The notes under the pieces: generated by a model
The model's database searches: none
Seen by the model: only the letters and a program-made list of their open reading frames with translations
Told to the model about the DNA's origin: nothing
Shown: positions 12,102-23,700 of the stretch, piece after piece
Layout of the letters: every line of letters starts with the position of its first letter
Position numbering within the stretch: position 1 is the stretch's first letter
Position numbers and translations under genes: made by a program
DNA from: Aquila chrysaetos chrysaetos
Taxonomy: Eukaryota > Chordata > Aves > Accipitriformes > Accipitridae
Assembly (NCBI RefSeq): GCF_900496995.4
Contig: NC_044012.1
Location: 26,797,606 to 26,861,605 of the forward strand
Direction: 5' to 3'
DNA: 64,000 nucleotides

Positions 12102-12410
12102 GGGAGGCCCTGGGGAGATGAGGTGCCTGGACCCTGCGGTGCAGAGGGGTTAAGCCCTCCTCACTGCCCTGCCTTGTGAGCCCTGAAGGTGGAAGGGTGC
12201 AGGCAGATCTGGCTGGGCCCCTGCTCCCTGCCCTTACCTGGCAAGGTTTTGCTGGGTGCCTGGGGTTGATAGAGCTGAGCTGTAAAACCCTCTGCACTGG
12301 GAGTTTCCTGCAGGATGGTGAACAGGGCCCAGAGCAAGGCCCAGTGAGTCCTGTTCCATGAGGATGGGTTGGGATGGGATTTGCCTAATCTGCTGGAGCT
12401 GGCTTTGCCC

Positions 12411-12416
12411 AATAAA
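12411..12416 (+). terminator. TMEM79: TMEM79 poly(A) signal AATAAA
   Basis: AATAAA lies 310 bases after the TMEM79 stop codon, in CCCAATAAAGCCC, followed by GT-rich sequence (GTGGCTCTGTGGCTGG). Confidence 0.7.
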
Positions 12417-12429
12417 GCCCTTCACCAAG

Positions 12430-13440
12430 TGGCTCTGTGGCTGGTTTGGGAAGGGTGGGTTAAATTCTCCTAGGAATCGCTGCTGCCAGGATTCGTAGCT
12501 CTGCCCATGGGATGCCATCATCCATAGCTTTGCCCACAGGATGCCATCATCCAGCCCCAAAATGATGTTTCCAAGAGGGGAAAAAATGATGTTTCCCCAA
12601 ACTGCCCATCTCCCAGTGCTGCAACAGCACCCCAGCCCTACACCCTTCTCCTGGATCCCTGCATGGCACTGTGGTGTCCCGCCCAGCTTGTCCTTCCTCC
12701 TCTTCCTCCTGCTGGAGGTTCAGCACCTGGTTCACAAACCAGTTGGCCCGGTAGGAGGGCGGGAGCCCTGCCCCAAGGAGGGATGTGGGGAGAAGCCGGG
12801 GACGGCTGAGATGGCACCAGGCTTGCTGCGGCCTAGAGCTGGGGATGGCCAATCCCCCCCCAGGGCCAATACCCCTCCCAGGACAGGCACTCAGCCTGCA
12901 CCCCTCAGGGCACTGCGCCCCACCCTGGAGTCCTTTGCAGACACAAAGGGACACCTGGGAGTCCAGCCCCATGCAAGTCTGATTGTCTCAGTTCTATGAT
13001 TCTCAGGCATAATCCAAACGTGTTAAAAATCCACCAGATAAAGGGAAAGCCCCTCTATCCCCAGATCTGCCAAGTGTTTGGCTTGTCCTGCCTCCCATCC
13101 CTGAATGCTGTAATCGTGGAAGCAGTTCACCCACTGCAACCCAGCAGAGTCAGAGAATGGGAACAGTCCAACTCTTTCAAATGCACTTCTTGGCCGGGAT
13201 ACAGCCCACGGCCTGGGCGCACACTGACCCCACAGCTCATAGGCAAAACCACCCAAGAGCACCAGATGCTGCTGTGGGGCATGAGTCAATCTACGGGCAG
13301 GGAGCCTCCCTCCTTTCAGAGGTGTTTTTGCACGTTGGCTCCTGCTGAGCTCCAGCACCCTTTAATTCCTGCGAGGGCCGAGAGCTGCTCTCCTTGTGCT
13401 CACCCATAGCGCAGTGTTTCCACGTGAAACTGCTCTTAGA
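12430..13440. other. TMEM79-GLMP convergent spacer, nothing recognised
   Basis: About 1 kb between the two facing poly(A) signals. GC-rich with short chance frames on both strands; no exon, RNA gene or repeat was recognised. Confidence 0.5.
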
Positions 13441-13447
13441 AATCCAC

Positions 13448-13453
13448 TTTATT
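13448..13453 (-). terminator. GLMP: GLMP poly(A) signal AATAAA
   Basis: The minus strand reads ACCAAATAAAGTGG about 890 bases after the GLMP stop codon. This would give GLMP a 3' untranslated region of roughly 0.9 kb. No nearer AATAAA was noticed between 13454 and 14338. Confidence 0.55.
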
Positions 13454-14338
13454 TGGTCAAAGACAAGTCGGCGATGGAGAATATGAAAGCCTAGCACATC
13501 CCCAAGTGATGCGCTACCTCTGCAAACACCGAGCAGCCACAGACCACGCTTGCCTCACGGCTTCAAGCACCTGGATAGCACCTCCAAGCCAGCCCTGCAG
13601 AGCCAACGGCTGCAGTTAACCAAGAGCAAGACTAGATCAGCCCTTTATGGGCTGACAGGACGCACCGAAGCTCAAGCAGCTGCTGCAGAGCGGCACTGGG
13701 TTTCCCTCTTGGACCAGCAGCCCTCACCAAGGCCAGCACAGCAGAAAGTGCCTGTTGGGGACTGAGGAGTCTGTGAGCCCCAGCTGGGTTGAGGGGGGGG
13801 CTGTTCTGGGATGTCCCCAGCACAGTGAGAAGCAGCAAGGCACCCTGCACACTGGCAGGAGCAGTACCGGTCGGTCCCCAGCCCTGTTCTCCAGCCCTGC
13901 TCCTGGGCTGGAGCCATCCAAGCAACCCTGGAGCGCTCTGGAAGCAGCACAGGACAGGGCACAGCCAGTCCCAGCTGTTGCTTGGCTGCAGACATGACAA
14001 CAGTGGTTTTATCCCTTGGGAGAAAGAGGATCTTTCTGCGGCTCAAGGCAACCCTGACCACCTTCCCCCAGTCACTTCCCTTGGCTGGATGGATCAGGAA
14101 AAAACAGAGGAAGAAGTGTAATCAGATGCAGGATCTGGGCAGTAGGAGGGAGTAGGACAGAGGGATACGTGACGTGGGCAACTGCTGCAAATGTTGCCCT
14201 GGTCCCCTCCGAGCCTGGACTGCAGGGGCAGAGGGGAGGACAGAGAGGAGATTGCAGGCATTAGAGCCCCTGCAGCAGCCGCTGACATTTTCTGGCGACA
14301 AGAAGGTTCCTGAGGGGTCTCTCCAGGGACCATCTCAC

Positions 14339-17264
14339 TCAGTTGATGGGCTCGTACTCAGAGTAGCGTTTCCTCTGGGCAAAGAGGACCACGGAGCTGC
14401 CCACAAGGAGAATCACAATGGGGGTGCCCAGTGCCACAGCCATGATGGAGATAACAAGGGGGGAGAAGGTGTCCTTGGGGGGCTGCCCGAAGCCCAGCAG
14501 AGCAGACCTGCAGGAGGGAATGCGACAAATCAGCCATGGAGATGGGGGATCAGCTGTGTCCCCACGGGTGGAATATCTGGGGCTTTCCACCCCAGTAGGG
14601 TCAGATTGAGATTTCTTGTCAGGATCCCACATGGGGCAGGACAGGGTTTCCCAGAATGGGGGAGGGGTGAGGGAGTGCATCAATAAACTGCAAAACTCCT
14701 TGCTACAGGATCATAGGAAAACATAGACTTTTGAAAGGAGATAGTTATCAAACAGAGAAACCCTCTAACCCAGCAGTTCCCCAAACTGCAAGTTATTAGT
14801 GGCTGGGAGAGTATCATTTCATGCACAACAGACCCCACTCACCAGCTAAGGTAGTGCTTCTCCCAGTAAACCTTTCCATCCTCTCCCCCAAAAGAGATAT
14901 TGATGGCACTGATGGTGTAGGTGCTGCCTACACCCTCCCCAAAGTAGGCGTGGACAATGCTGGACACAGGCAGGGTCCAGTTGGCTGCTTGCAGGCCGTG
15001 AGACTGGCACTGGATGCTGTCCTCACGCCTGGGGGTCTGGGAGCCGTAGGCTGTCGCCTTCCACTGCAGGAAGCTGAGCATGGAGCTGTCATTTTGGGAC
15101 TCAGCTACCAGGGAGAGCATCTGGTGGAGGGAGAGCAACAGGCAGTGAAGTGAGGGCAGGAGAGGGTCTTCATGCCAGGGTGAGCCATAGGTTGCCCAGG
15201 CTGCTTGCCCCAGATCCCCCTCACCCTCATTCCTGCAGCAGGGGACATCCCCAAGCCCAGTGCTCACCCCACACTCACCTCGAAGATGGTGGGAGTGTAC
15301 TCGTCATCGATGGAGCGTGCTGAGCGCAACTTCTGCACCACCCCTATCTCCTCCACCGTGGCCACCTCCAGCACAAATCGGGAGCTGTTGCCCCGCAGAG
15401 CCACCCCAGCCAGGACAAACTCCACCTTAGAGCTGTTTGCTGTGTGCAGGAGGCTGGGCAGGGGCCCGTCACGGCCACTGGCCTCGTAGGCTGTCACCTG
15501 CAGGGGACATAGTTCAGAGGAACAGCACGGTCACCGGTTGGGACACCCAGGAGAAGGTGCTTTGGACATGATGCTGTGTTCCCCCTGTAGCATCCCAGTG
15601 CAGTATATACCCCCTCTCTGCCCCTGTGGACTTACCTGAAATGCCAGGCTGCCGTTGGAGAAGCTGCCACTGGGGTCAGTGGCCGGGATGCCTGTGAACT
15701 CAGCTGTCAGGGCCGTGTGGTTCAGGGTGTGATTGATGCTGTCCCAGGAAAAGTCAGACAGGTCGTACGTGGGGTAGAAGAGTTCTTCCAGTGTTTTGGC
15801 CTCACTGTATTCAAACACCTAGGGAAAAGGAAGGGGAGAGGGGCCGGGAACCACTAGCAGGTGCTCTGGACACCACTGCTTTGCGCTATGGTCTATGGGC
15901 TGCCATGCGCCGGGCTGCCACTGCCACGGGGAGAGGAAGGAGACTAAAAAGGAGCTGCCTTGGCCAAACATCTCAAGGCACCATCACAGCTCTAGCTAGA
16001 GACAACCAGGGTGGGACACACAAGGGGCCATTGCGCTGCAGCTGGGAAAGCTGCCGACTGACCTTCTCGGCCCCACGCAACCCCCTGCACCATGGGGCAG
16101 CTCCCCCAGAGCAGGGCCACCTTCCTCAGTGGTACCTTGGTGAAGACAACAGCAGTAGAGTAGACAACACTGCTGGGAGGGTCGATCCAGATGGCACCCG
16201 CAGGAGCAGGCGAAAGCAGCTGGGTCCAGTTGATACCCAGGGTGCTGCTCCTGCTCTCCGTAGCCACCAACAGCACCGTGGGGGCCCCGATACTGCTCCA
16301 GATGTAGTGCAGGGTGTCACTAGGTCCCACCGCCCGCACGTGAAGCAGGTTGACAGAGGAGTTGTTCCAGCCAGGGTTGTACTGCATCGACACCTGCAGA
16401 GGAAGGAGAGGTCTCAGGGGGACTTGGTCCTGCCCAGCACAGAACAATTCCAAACGCACAGCTTCCTGGCAGCAGGCAGCCCCCAGATGAGGGCACGCGA
16501 GCTGCCTCGGCTTCCCCGTGATGTTTGCAGGCAAGGAAGCCCTGCCATGGCTCAAGTGTTGCTAAACAAGCTCGGTCAGCATTTCACATCCTGTTTCGGA
16601 ACAGCTTTCCGGCAACTTCCCTGCCCACAGCCACGGTTCTCCCACTGGATCAGGACACAGCAGGGAGACGAGGGATGGAGGCGGGTGGCACCGGGATGTG
16701 TGGCAGCAGGACAGGGGTTGGCGGTACAGGGTCCCCAGGATGGAGGGAGGGGACAGGTTCCCTCCAGCTCCGGCCAAACCCCGGGGTGGGATTTGCACGG
16801 TGCGGGGCACGGAGACCCGAGGAAGCCCCTTCTCCTCCCCAAACCCCGCAGGCTTGGGCCACAGTATCGGCATCACCCGGGGTCGGGTCGGATCTCGGGG
16901 CGGGGGGTGGGGCCTGCAGCCCAGGCCCCTACTCCGAGCAGGATCAGGCCTCCGAGGCTTCGGGGCGCTCTGCGGGGGAAGGGGGGGGTTACGCGGGGGT
17001 CTGGCCCGGTCCCCCACACGGGTCGCAAGCGGAGGCAGCGGGACGAGCCCCAGACCGGCGGCTGGAGACCATGGCGGAGCTCCGAGACGCGGAGCTCCGA
17101 GACCCGGCGCCCCCCCCCCTCCCCCCCCCCCCGTCACCTCCTGGTCCCGCCGCCCTGCTCACCTGCCGGCGGCTGCCACCGGCCCCTCCCTGCCCAGTGC
17201 CCCCCCGGCCGCCCGCCAGCGCGAGCAGCAGCAGCAGCAGCAGCACCAGCGCGCTAGGGGCCAT
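14339..17264 (-). CDS. GLMP: GLMP, glycosylated lysosomal membrane protein, complete
   Basis: GLMP is a type I lysosomal membrane glycoprotein that binds and protects the MFSD1 transporter. Six coding exons on the minus strand: 17163-17264, 16136-16393, 15636-15818, 15279-15497, 14843-15120 and 14339-14507, giving 402 residues (human 406) with intact GT-AG junctions. The start MAPSALVLLLLLLLALAGG is a signal peptide with a CTG/CAG-repeat leucine run. The lumenal part has many N-glycosylation sequons (NNSS, NWT, NHT, NSS, NIS) and family motifs LHYIWSS, FSNGSLAFQ, ARSIDDEYTP and YWEKHYLSW. A single membrane helix, VISIMAVALGTPIVILLVGS, precedes the tail KRYSEYEPIN, whose YxxI-type end is the lysosomal sorting signal. 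An upstream in-frame GTG is not a start. The CCT3 3' end lies about 0.3 kb upstream. Confidence 0.92.
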
Positions 17265-17287
17265 GTCGCAATTCCGCCCACCCCCTC

Positions 17288-17295
17288 TCACGTGA
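17288..17295. promoter_or_regulatory. GLMP: TCACGTGA E-box (CLEAR-type) at the GLMP start
   Basis: TCACGTGA followed by CC, 24 bases upstream of the GLMP ATG. The palindrome TCACGTGA is the core of the CLEAR element (GTCACGTGAC) bound by TFEB/TFE3 at lysosomal genes. GLMP encodes a lysosomal membrane protein, so the match is functionally sensible; occupancy is inferred. Confidence 0.65.
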
Positions 17296-17380
17296 CCGCT
17301 CAGAGACCTCCCCCCGCCCCCTTAGAAGAGTCTTAAAGGAGCCGCCGCCCTTCAGAGAGGTTCTGGGGGTGGGGAGGGGA

Positions 17381-17388
17381 TGACGTCA
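17381..17388. promoter_or_regulatory. GLMP: CRE palindrome TGACGTCA upstream of GLMP
   Basis: A perfect TGACGTCA in GC-rich DNA 117 bases upstream of the GLMP start codon, the consensus for CREB/ATF dimers. It lies between the CLEAR-like box and the CCT3 poly(A) signal. Confidence 0.6.
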
Positions 17389-17557
17389 GCGGCCGCGGAG
17401 GTGTCCCGCCCCCCCGCAACGGGCGGCCCCAGCCCCGCACCCTTAACCCGCCCAGAGCCCCCCTGGCAGCACCCTCCCCCCTCCTTCCTGACCCACCTTA
17501 AACGCACAAACAGACTGAAATGATGTGTTTTCTTTTTTGAGGCAAACGGTCTCAAAG

Positions 17558-17563
17558 TTTAAT
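17558..17563 (-). terminator. CCT3: Probable CCT3 poly(A) signal ATTAAA
   Basis: The minus strand reads TTAATTAAACTTTG about 230 bases after the CCT3 stop. No AATAAA was seen on this strand between the stop and the GLMP promoter, so the common variant ATTAAA is the best candidate. Confidence 0.5.
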
Positions 17564-17792
17564 TAATCCAGAGACTTAAATTAAGCATCAGTATCTCCAT
17601 CCAGAGCAGGGGCACTTACATGAAACGTCAGCCCTTTCCCCCACCTTCGTGGGCTTTTTTTCTCCCCCTCCCTCCCACAGACTTTAGACAAACTTTTCCC
17701 CAGCTCCGTCTCAGTCCGGGGTCACTTCAACCAGCTCTTCCATAGTTGGAGTTGGAGGTGCCTGGTTCTTCCCAGCAGTGCCTCAGCCCCTC

Positions 17793-20700
17793 TTATTCCT
17801 GGGTTGCCTCTGGTGCAGCAGGCTGCTTGCTTTGATCATCACCCTTCTTTTTGTGCCCCGAAACAATGTCATCAATGCGGAGGAGCAGAACTGCAGTCTG
17901 GGGAGAAACCCCATACCCAGGTTTAGTCAGGAGCTGATCACAAAGAATAAAAGCCAATCTAGCCGGCTTTCACACTGTTAATTAAATTATTCTCTCAGCA
18001 CGGCACGTGGCAACACCACAGCGGAAAGGACACGATGCCCATCAAAGGCAGGTGGGATCAGTCCATGACTCTGGCACCTGGCAGGGACACCCCGTGGAAA
18101 AGGGGACACCAATTATTTCTAGCTGTCTGACAAGAAAGGGACAGAGCATCCCTTCAAGAAACTGCCTTTGATCTAACAACAGCAAGCAAATGCTTAAAGT
18201 GTGATCTTTTAACAAGGGGAGGGCAGCTTATGCAAGGCCGCTCAGACAATCCAAAGGGCTGAAGCTCCCAAGCCCACTAACTGTATTCCAGCACATCGCT
18301 GGCACTGAACTTCTCACAGTCACAGCACTGGCTGTCACTGGGAGCAGCCCATCCTTGTGAGGCTAACTAGTCTGCAGAGTTTGCAGAAAAAAGTGGGATG
18401 GAACACAACAAGTTTTAGCCACAGGATCAAAAATCAACCCCTCTGAAAGCCCACGTATGGGCTCCCATGGGTGCTGCATCCCTTACCATCACACCTCCGG
18501 CGTTACCCCGCTGAAACACCGGCATGCACCACACTCAGTTTGCACTGCTTACCCAAACATTCAAGTGCACAAGTAGTAACATTCCCCTCTCCCAAGAGAT
18601 ATGCTACAGAGGCTCTTAAATTTCCCCCCCCCTCTCTCCTTACCTCTACTGCTGTTTTATAGGTCTGCAATTTGACTGCTAAAGGCTCCCAGATCCCCAG
18701 GTCCTTCATATCAACTAAGGCTCCGGTCTCACCATTCACTCCCCATGTCTGGCTGCCTTCCTGAGTGTGTTTTGCCTGTAAGGAGAAAGACAGGTCACCA
18801 CTGATGGAGAAAGACACAAAATTCACTTTCTGGAAATTCAGACTGACCATGGGCTCAGGAAAATAGTAAAAGGTCTTTAGAATTTTTTCGATTTATACAA
18901 GAGTTTATACACGAGCATGTTACTGAGCACCACCTGAAACACGTAATTATATCAGAAGTTAAGACTTGGAGATATTCTCTCTCATGCCATCCAACCTAAT
19001 CTCAAAGGAAGATTTTGATTTTGTTCACCCTCAGAGTTTTGTTGTTTTGTTTTTAAACTCTGGTACCTCAAACATGCTATTTAATTCCATGTTCATGCTT
19101 TCAAATTTGGCATAAAACTTCGGTAAAAATGTTTGCAGCCCAGCCAATGCAAAAAACCCAACAACAGTCTTTCAATCACCTTGAACGGATCAGTTACTTC
19201 AACCCAGCTTTCCTTTAAAGCCTACCACATCTCCTAAAAAGCTACGCCCTCAACAGCCTGACAAGCTGCCCCGGCAAGGGCACTGCTATGGAAGGACAAA
19301 TGATCTCAGCGGTAGGACACAGCAGGAAAGGGCTGAATCTCTTCAGACGATCCCGTGCCACGCGCCTTACCCTGAGTGAGGTCAGCACACGGATGGTACT
19401 AGCGCCACAGTTCTGGATCAGCGTTCGGGGAATGACTTCCAGAGCCTGGGCTACTGCACGGTAGGGCCACTGCTCCACACCCGTCATGCCTTTGGACTTC
19501 TCTGTGAGCGCATGGGAAACGGCCATTTCGGTAGCTCCCCCTCCTGGCACCAGCTGTGGGTCGAGGAGGACATTGCGACACACCTGCATGGCATCCTGAA
19601 GGTTGCGTTCTACCTCCTGCAACAGGCATGAAAGCACAGATTTATTGGTTACAGGGAACTGTAGCACACCACCAGCTGAAAGCACAGCCCACAGTCTGCT
19701 GGGCTGGTTCCTCTGCAGTATACAAGTTTTGCCTTCACTGAACAGTACAGCCCACAAGATGGGAATTCTATGTCGCTCCAGAACCCAGAGGAAACTTGTG
19801 CTTGCTTCATTTGCATACAACAGCTGCTCAAAAGGAAGAAATGACTTACTGACACCAAGAAAGTGGCCAGGATGGGAGGGGATGCAGAACATGTAATAAC
19901 TTACTGCTAGGATTTCCTTGCTGGCTCCACGCAGAACAACAGTGCAAGCCTTGGGGTCTCTGCAATCAGTGATGAAGGCAAAGTACTCATCTCCTATTTT
20001 TTTAACTTCAAAGAGTCTGGCTCCAGTTCCCACATCCTCCTCGCGCAGCTCATCTGTGCGACTCACAATGCGAGCTCCACAGGCCCTAGTGCACAAACAA
20101 CATCAAGTTAAATGCTCACAAGTAAGAACTGGGGAGAAAGGGTGAGGTAAGAATGAAAACTCCATGCCATAGACAGCAAGAATGGGCTCCAGTGAAGAGA
20201 CAGCGTTTACCTGGCAATCCTGTTGTTGTCCGTCTTTCTTACTCTGCGGATCGCGGTGATGTTGGCTCTCATCAGGTAGTGTTGGGCCAAGTCTGAAATC
20301 AGGTTTGTGCAATTTTATTGATGAATCAAGCAGGATCATGACAAACTTTGCGTCTTTAAAGTAAAAATGGTTATGGAAAGAAAAACCTACATGTAGCTTC
20401 TTAAACTAAGCTGCAAGGCAAAACCACAATGCAGCTTTCCACAGTTTGCTAGACTCATCCTCACTTGTGTTTTGATATCATTTCTGAATGCTGGAAAAGC
20501 AAAATATTATCCTAAGTGTCCATGTTCACAAGGCAACCTCAAGAACCAAATTCAATGCCTGCAATGTAGAACTATTTGCTAGAAAGCTAAAAACCAAACC
20601 AAAATCAGGTTGGGGGGTGGGGTTGTGTTTTGTTTCGGTCTTCTGTTTTAAAGTACCGAATGGTGCACTTAACATAGCATGAACCTTATTAAGATGAATT

Positions 20701-23700
20701 TGACACAAAGAAGGATCACATGTGTTATTACCAGAAATTCCTTTTTCTGTGATGACCAGATCTGGCTTGACTCTCATCAGATCCTCGCAAATCTGCTGAA
20801 TGTATTCTTCCTCCATCTGCAGGATACGGGCAAAGTCTTCCTCCCGCGTTATTTCAATATCAGTCTGCACAGAAAGAGGTGTAAGTATCTTAGTGAAGGG
20901 TTGGGAGAAATACAATGAGTTAGACACAGATCCCCTGGGTTGAGTGATCTTAACTCCTCCAATATTGCCTGGGGAAGAGTTGAGGAGAACTACACAATGA
21001 AAAATACTGATCAAATAAACGGTGACACTGTGTCAGTTTAACATTAGTGTTAATTAAAGCACGGAAATATTTCTTTGACTCTTGATCATCGCTTAAGATA
21101 CACAAATCACTGTAGCTGCTTCAGTGAGTAAAAGCACTGTAGCCTCAGTTATATTTTTCTACCTTTTTCCCCAGTGTACTGACCCCACAGCACAATTAGC
21201 CTATATATGCAAAAGGTCTCTGAAAGGCAGAACACAAAGAAAGCCTTTTGCCACTCACACTTTTAACTATCTGTATTTGTTCACTTTACCAGTCTTAAAT
21301 CAAAAGTTGCTGACATCTCTAACAGGACTTGCTTTACCTGGCTCTCTCCTTTTTTGTACTCTAGCGAACAATCCAGAAGGACAATGCGTGGATTCTTAAT
21401 AAGGCGACGCATTCTGGGATGAGTTACATCTTTATTCACCATGATTCCACGCAAAACACAGGAGTCTTCACTAAAACCACCTGGAATCTGACAGACACAA
21501 GAAAGGGGGAAAATGAGACAAGCCAGTCTGCTCTACAAAAACCTGTGTATCTGTGCTCCTGAAACTATCCATCCCATGTACCGAAAAAGGAAAACTCTCC
21601 CAAGTAACCATGATGCATCCAGGTCACAATCTGTGTTAATTTTAAGAGCACTCTGACTTAGATTAAGCAAAAAGCCATGGAAGAACTCGAGAAACTGCTC
21701 ACATCCTATTGCCTGGCAACATGTGTTTGGAAGATGGAAACCAAAACAACTTAAATGACCTTTTTGACAAACATTCTAAAAGAGTGGAAGTAACTGCCCC
21801 AGTTTTCACTGTAAACCAGCAAGGCTAACAGCACTGACAAAAATATCATCAAGGGTTATGTTGGTGGACTGCAGATCAGTAGCACAAAATTCTTCCCAGT
21901 GCATCCTAGGAACAACTGGTTCAGAATGAGAAAGGGGCATGCAGATAAGAAATGGTTCAGGGCATACTCACCTTTTCTACTTTTGCATATTTTTTAATAT
22001 CAATTTCCTTTCTGCCATTTTCTTCAAACTCCACAGTCTTAACAGCATCAAGAGCAATGCTACAGGCCAAGTCAGACCAGCGGTTTATTGCCTTGGTATT
22101 TATAGCACTCTTTATTATTTTAAGCATCATCTCTTTGTTGTTCACGTCCACTGGAGTGCTGACACAAATGAAAAACCAAACAGTAAACCGAGTAATACTC
22201 CAAGCTACAATCTATTCATAATCCCATTAAGTCCCTCTCCAATTACATTTAAGTTACATTTTACTAACATGATTCCCTGAAGAATCATCTTTAAGCAGTA
22301 CAGAAACCCCATATCCCTTCTCTCCAACTCCCACCAGCTCACACTTACCCAATTTTCTTTAGAATACTGATCATGTCATCCAGAGCCTTACGATAAGCCC
22401 CAATGATCACAGTTGGGTGCATCTGCTGTTCAAGGAATTGTTCAGCAACAGAGAGCATCTCTCCGGCTAAAAAAACCCAACAAAACCAAACCATCAAAAT
22501 TCCCCAGATAAGTTAGTAGAACAACCAACAGTCAAGACAGGAGTACAGCACATCAGACAAAAAGTATCTGCTGTCCACATAGAGAACTCTAATGGCATCT
22601 ATACCTTACTTTATACTTAACTGTGCTTATCTGAGGGAAAGAACACAACCTTCCAAAGCATGGAGCTGATCACCTAAGGTGATCTAATGAACCTAGCATT
22701 CTCTTTCATGGTGGGGAAAAAAAAAAAAAAAAAAAAAAAAATAAAAGGGTTGACTTTTAGGGTTGCTAAATAACAAGTATCTGTCTCATTAAGGCATACT
22801 TACTGGGCTCTGATGAGCAAAAAGGGCGAACTTCAGCCTTAACCCTTTATAAAAGTATGTCTTATTCACTCTCCTTACCAAGGATAATTACAGATGTGGT
22901 CCCATCTCCAACTTCTTCATCTTGAGTACGGCTAATCTCTATCATTGATTTTGCAGCTGGATGCTGGACTTGAATCTGTACAGGAGCAATGGGTATGTTT
23001 TTGTTCCAGAATACTGAAGCTGAAACTTCTTTCATCACTCAATGGAACAAATACCACACCTTTTAAACAATGAAAGGCATTCTGCCCAACTATAGCACAG
23101 ATTTTTCTTCCTTTTTGAGACTGAAAATAAGCCCTCACCTTTCACAATATTATGTCTCCCACGGTTTTTCAGGCATTATGATTTTTGTGATGTTATTTTA
23201 ACAGCACTTGCACCAGGAAGACGACAATAATTTCTTGGTCTAATTATCTGGCATTGTAAAAGCAAGCATCTACTCATAAGGTTTTGATGCAAGTGATTAC
23301 AGCTACAATTACCATACAATTTACAGCAGTCTTGTAAAACCTCCATGAAAACTCACCACCCTGGGATCAAACCTACTCTTCTGAAGAGGTTTGCTGGAAA
23401 TATTTAATTCCCTCCCCCCCCAGTAAGCACCCTTTTTGGTACTGCTGTTTAGTACTTGCTGGCTCTCAAGTCAGAAGATGACAAAATAGTTCCATTGGCA
23501 GCTATGTAACTGTATCCTGGCAGATTCCGACTCACATGTTTAGCAAGACAATCCTTTAGGAGAAACTTACTTCTCTAAGAATAGCATTGCCATCATTGGT
23601 CATCACAATCCCACCCATGGGGTCCAAAAGCATCTGCAACCAAAGAGAAGCAATATTTGCACTGAACTATAATATGTGTAGCATTTCTAGTCAGTATGCA

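Noticed and set aside
15791-17257. 488-codon plus-strand frame
   Set aside because: It is antisense to GLMP exons and promoter, with GC-rich composition; the minus-strand exons account for the conservation.
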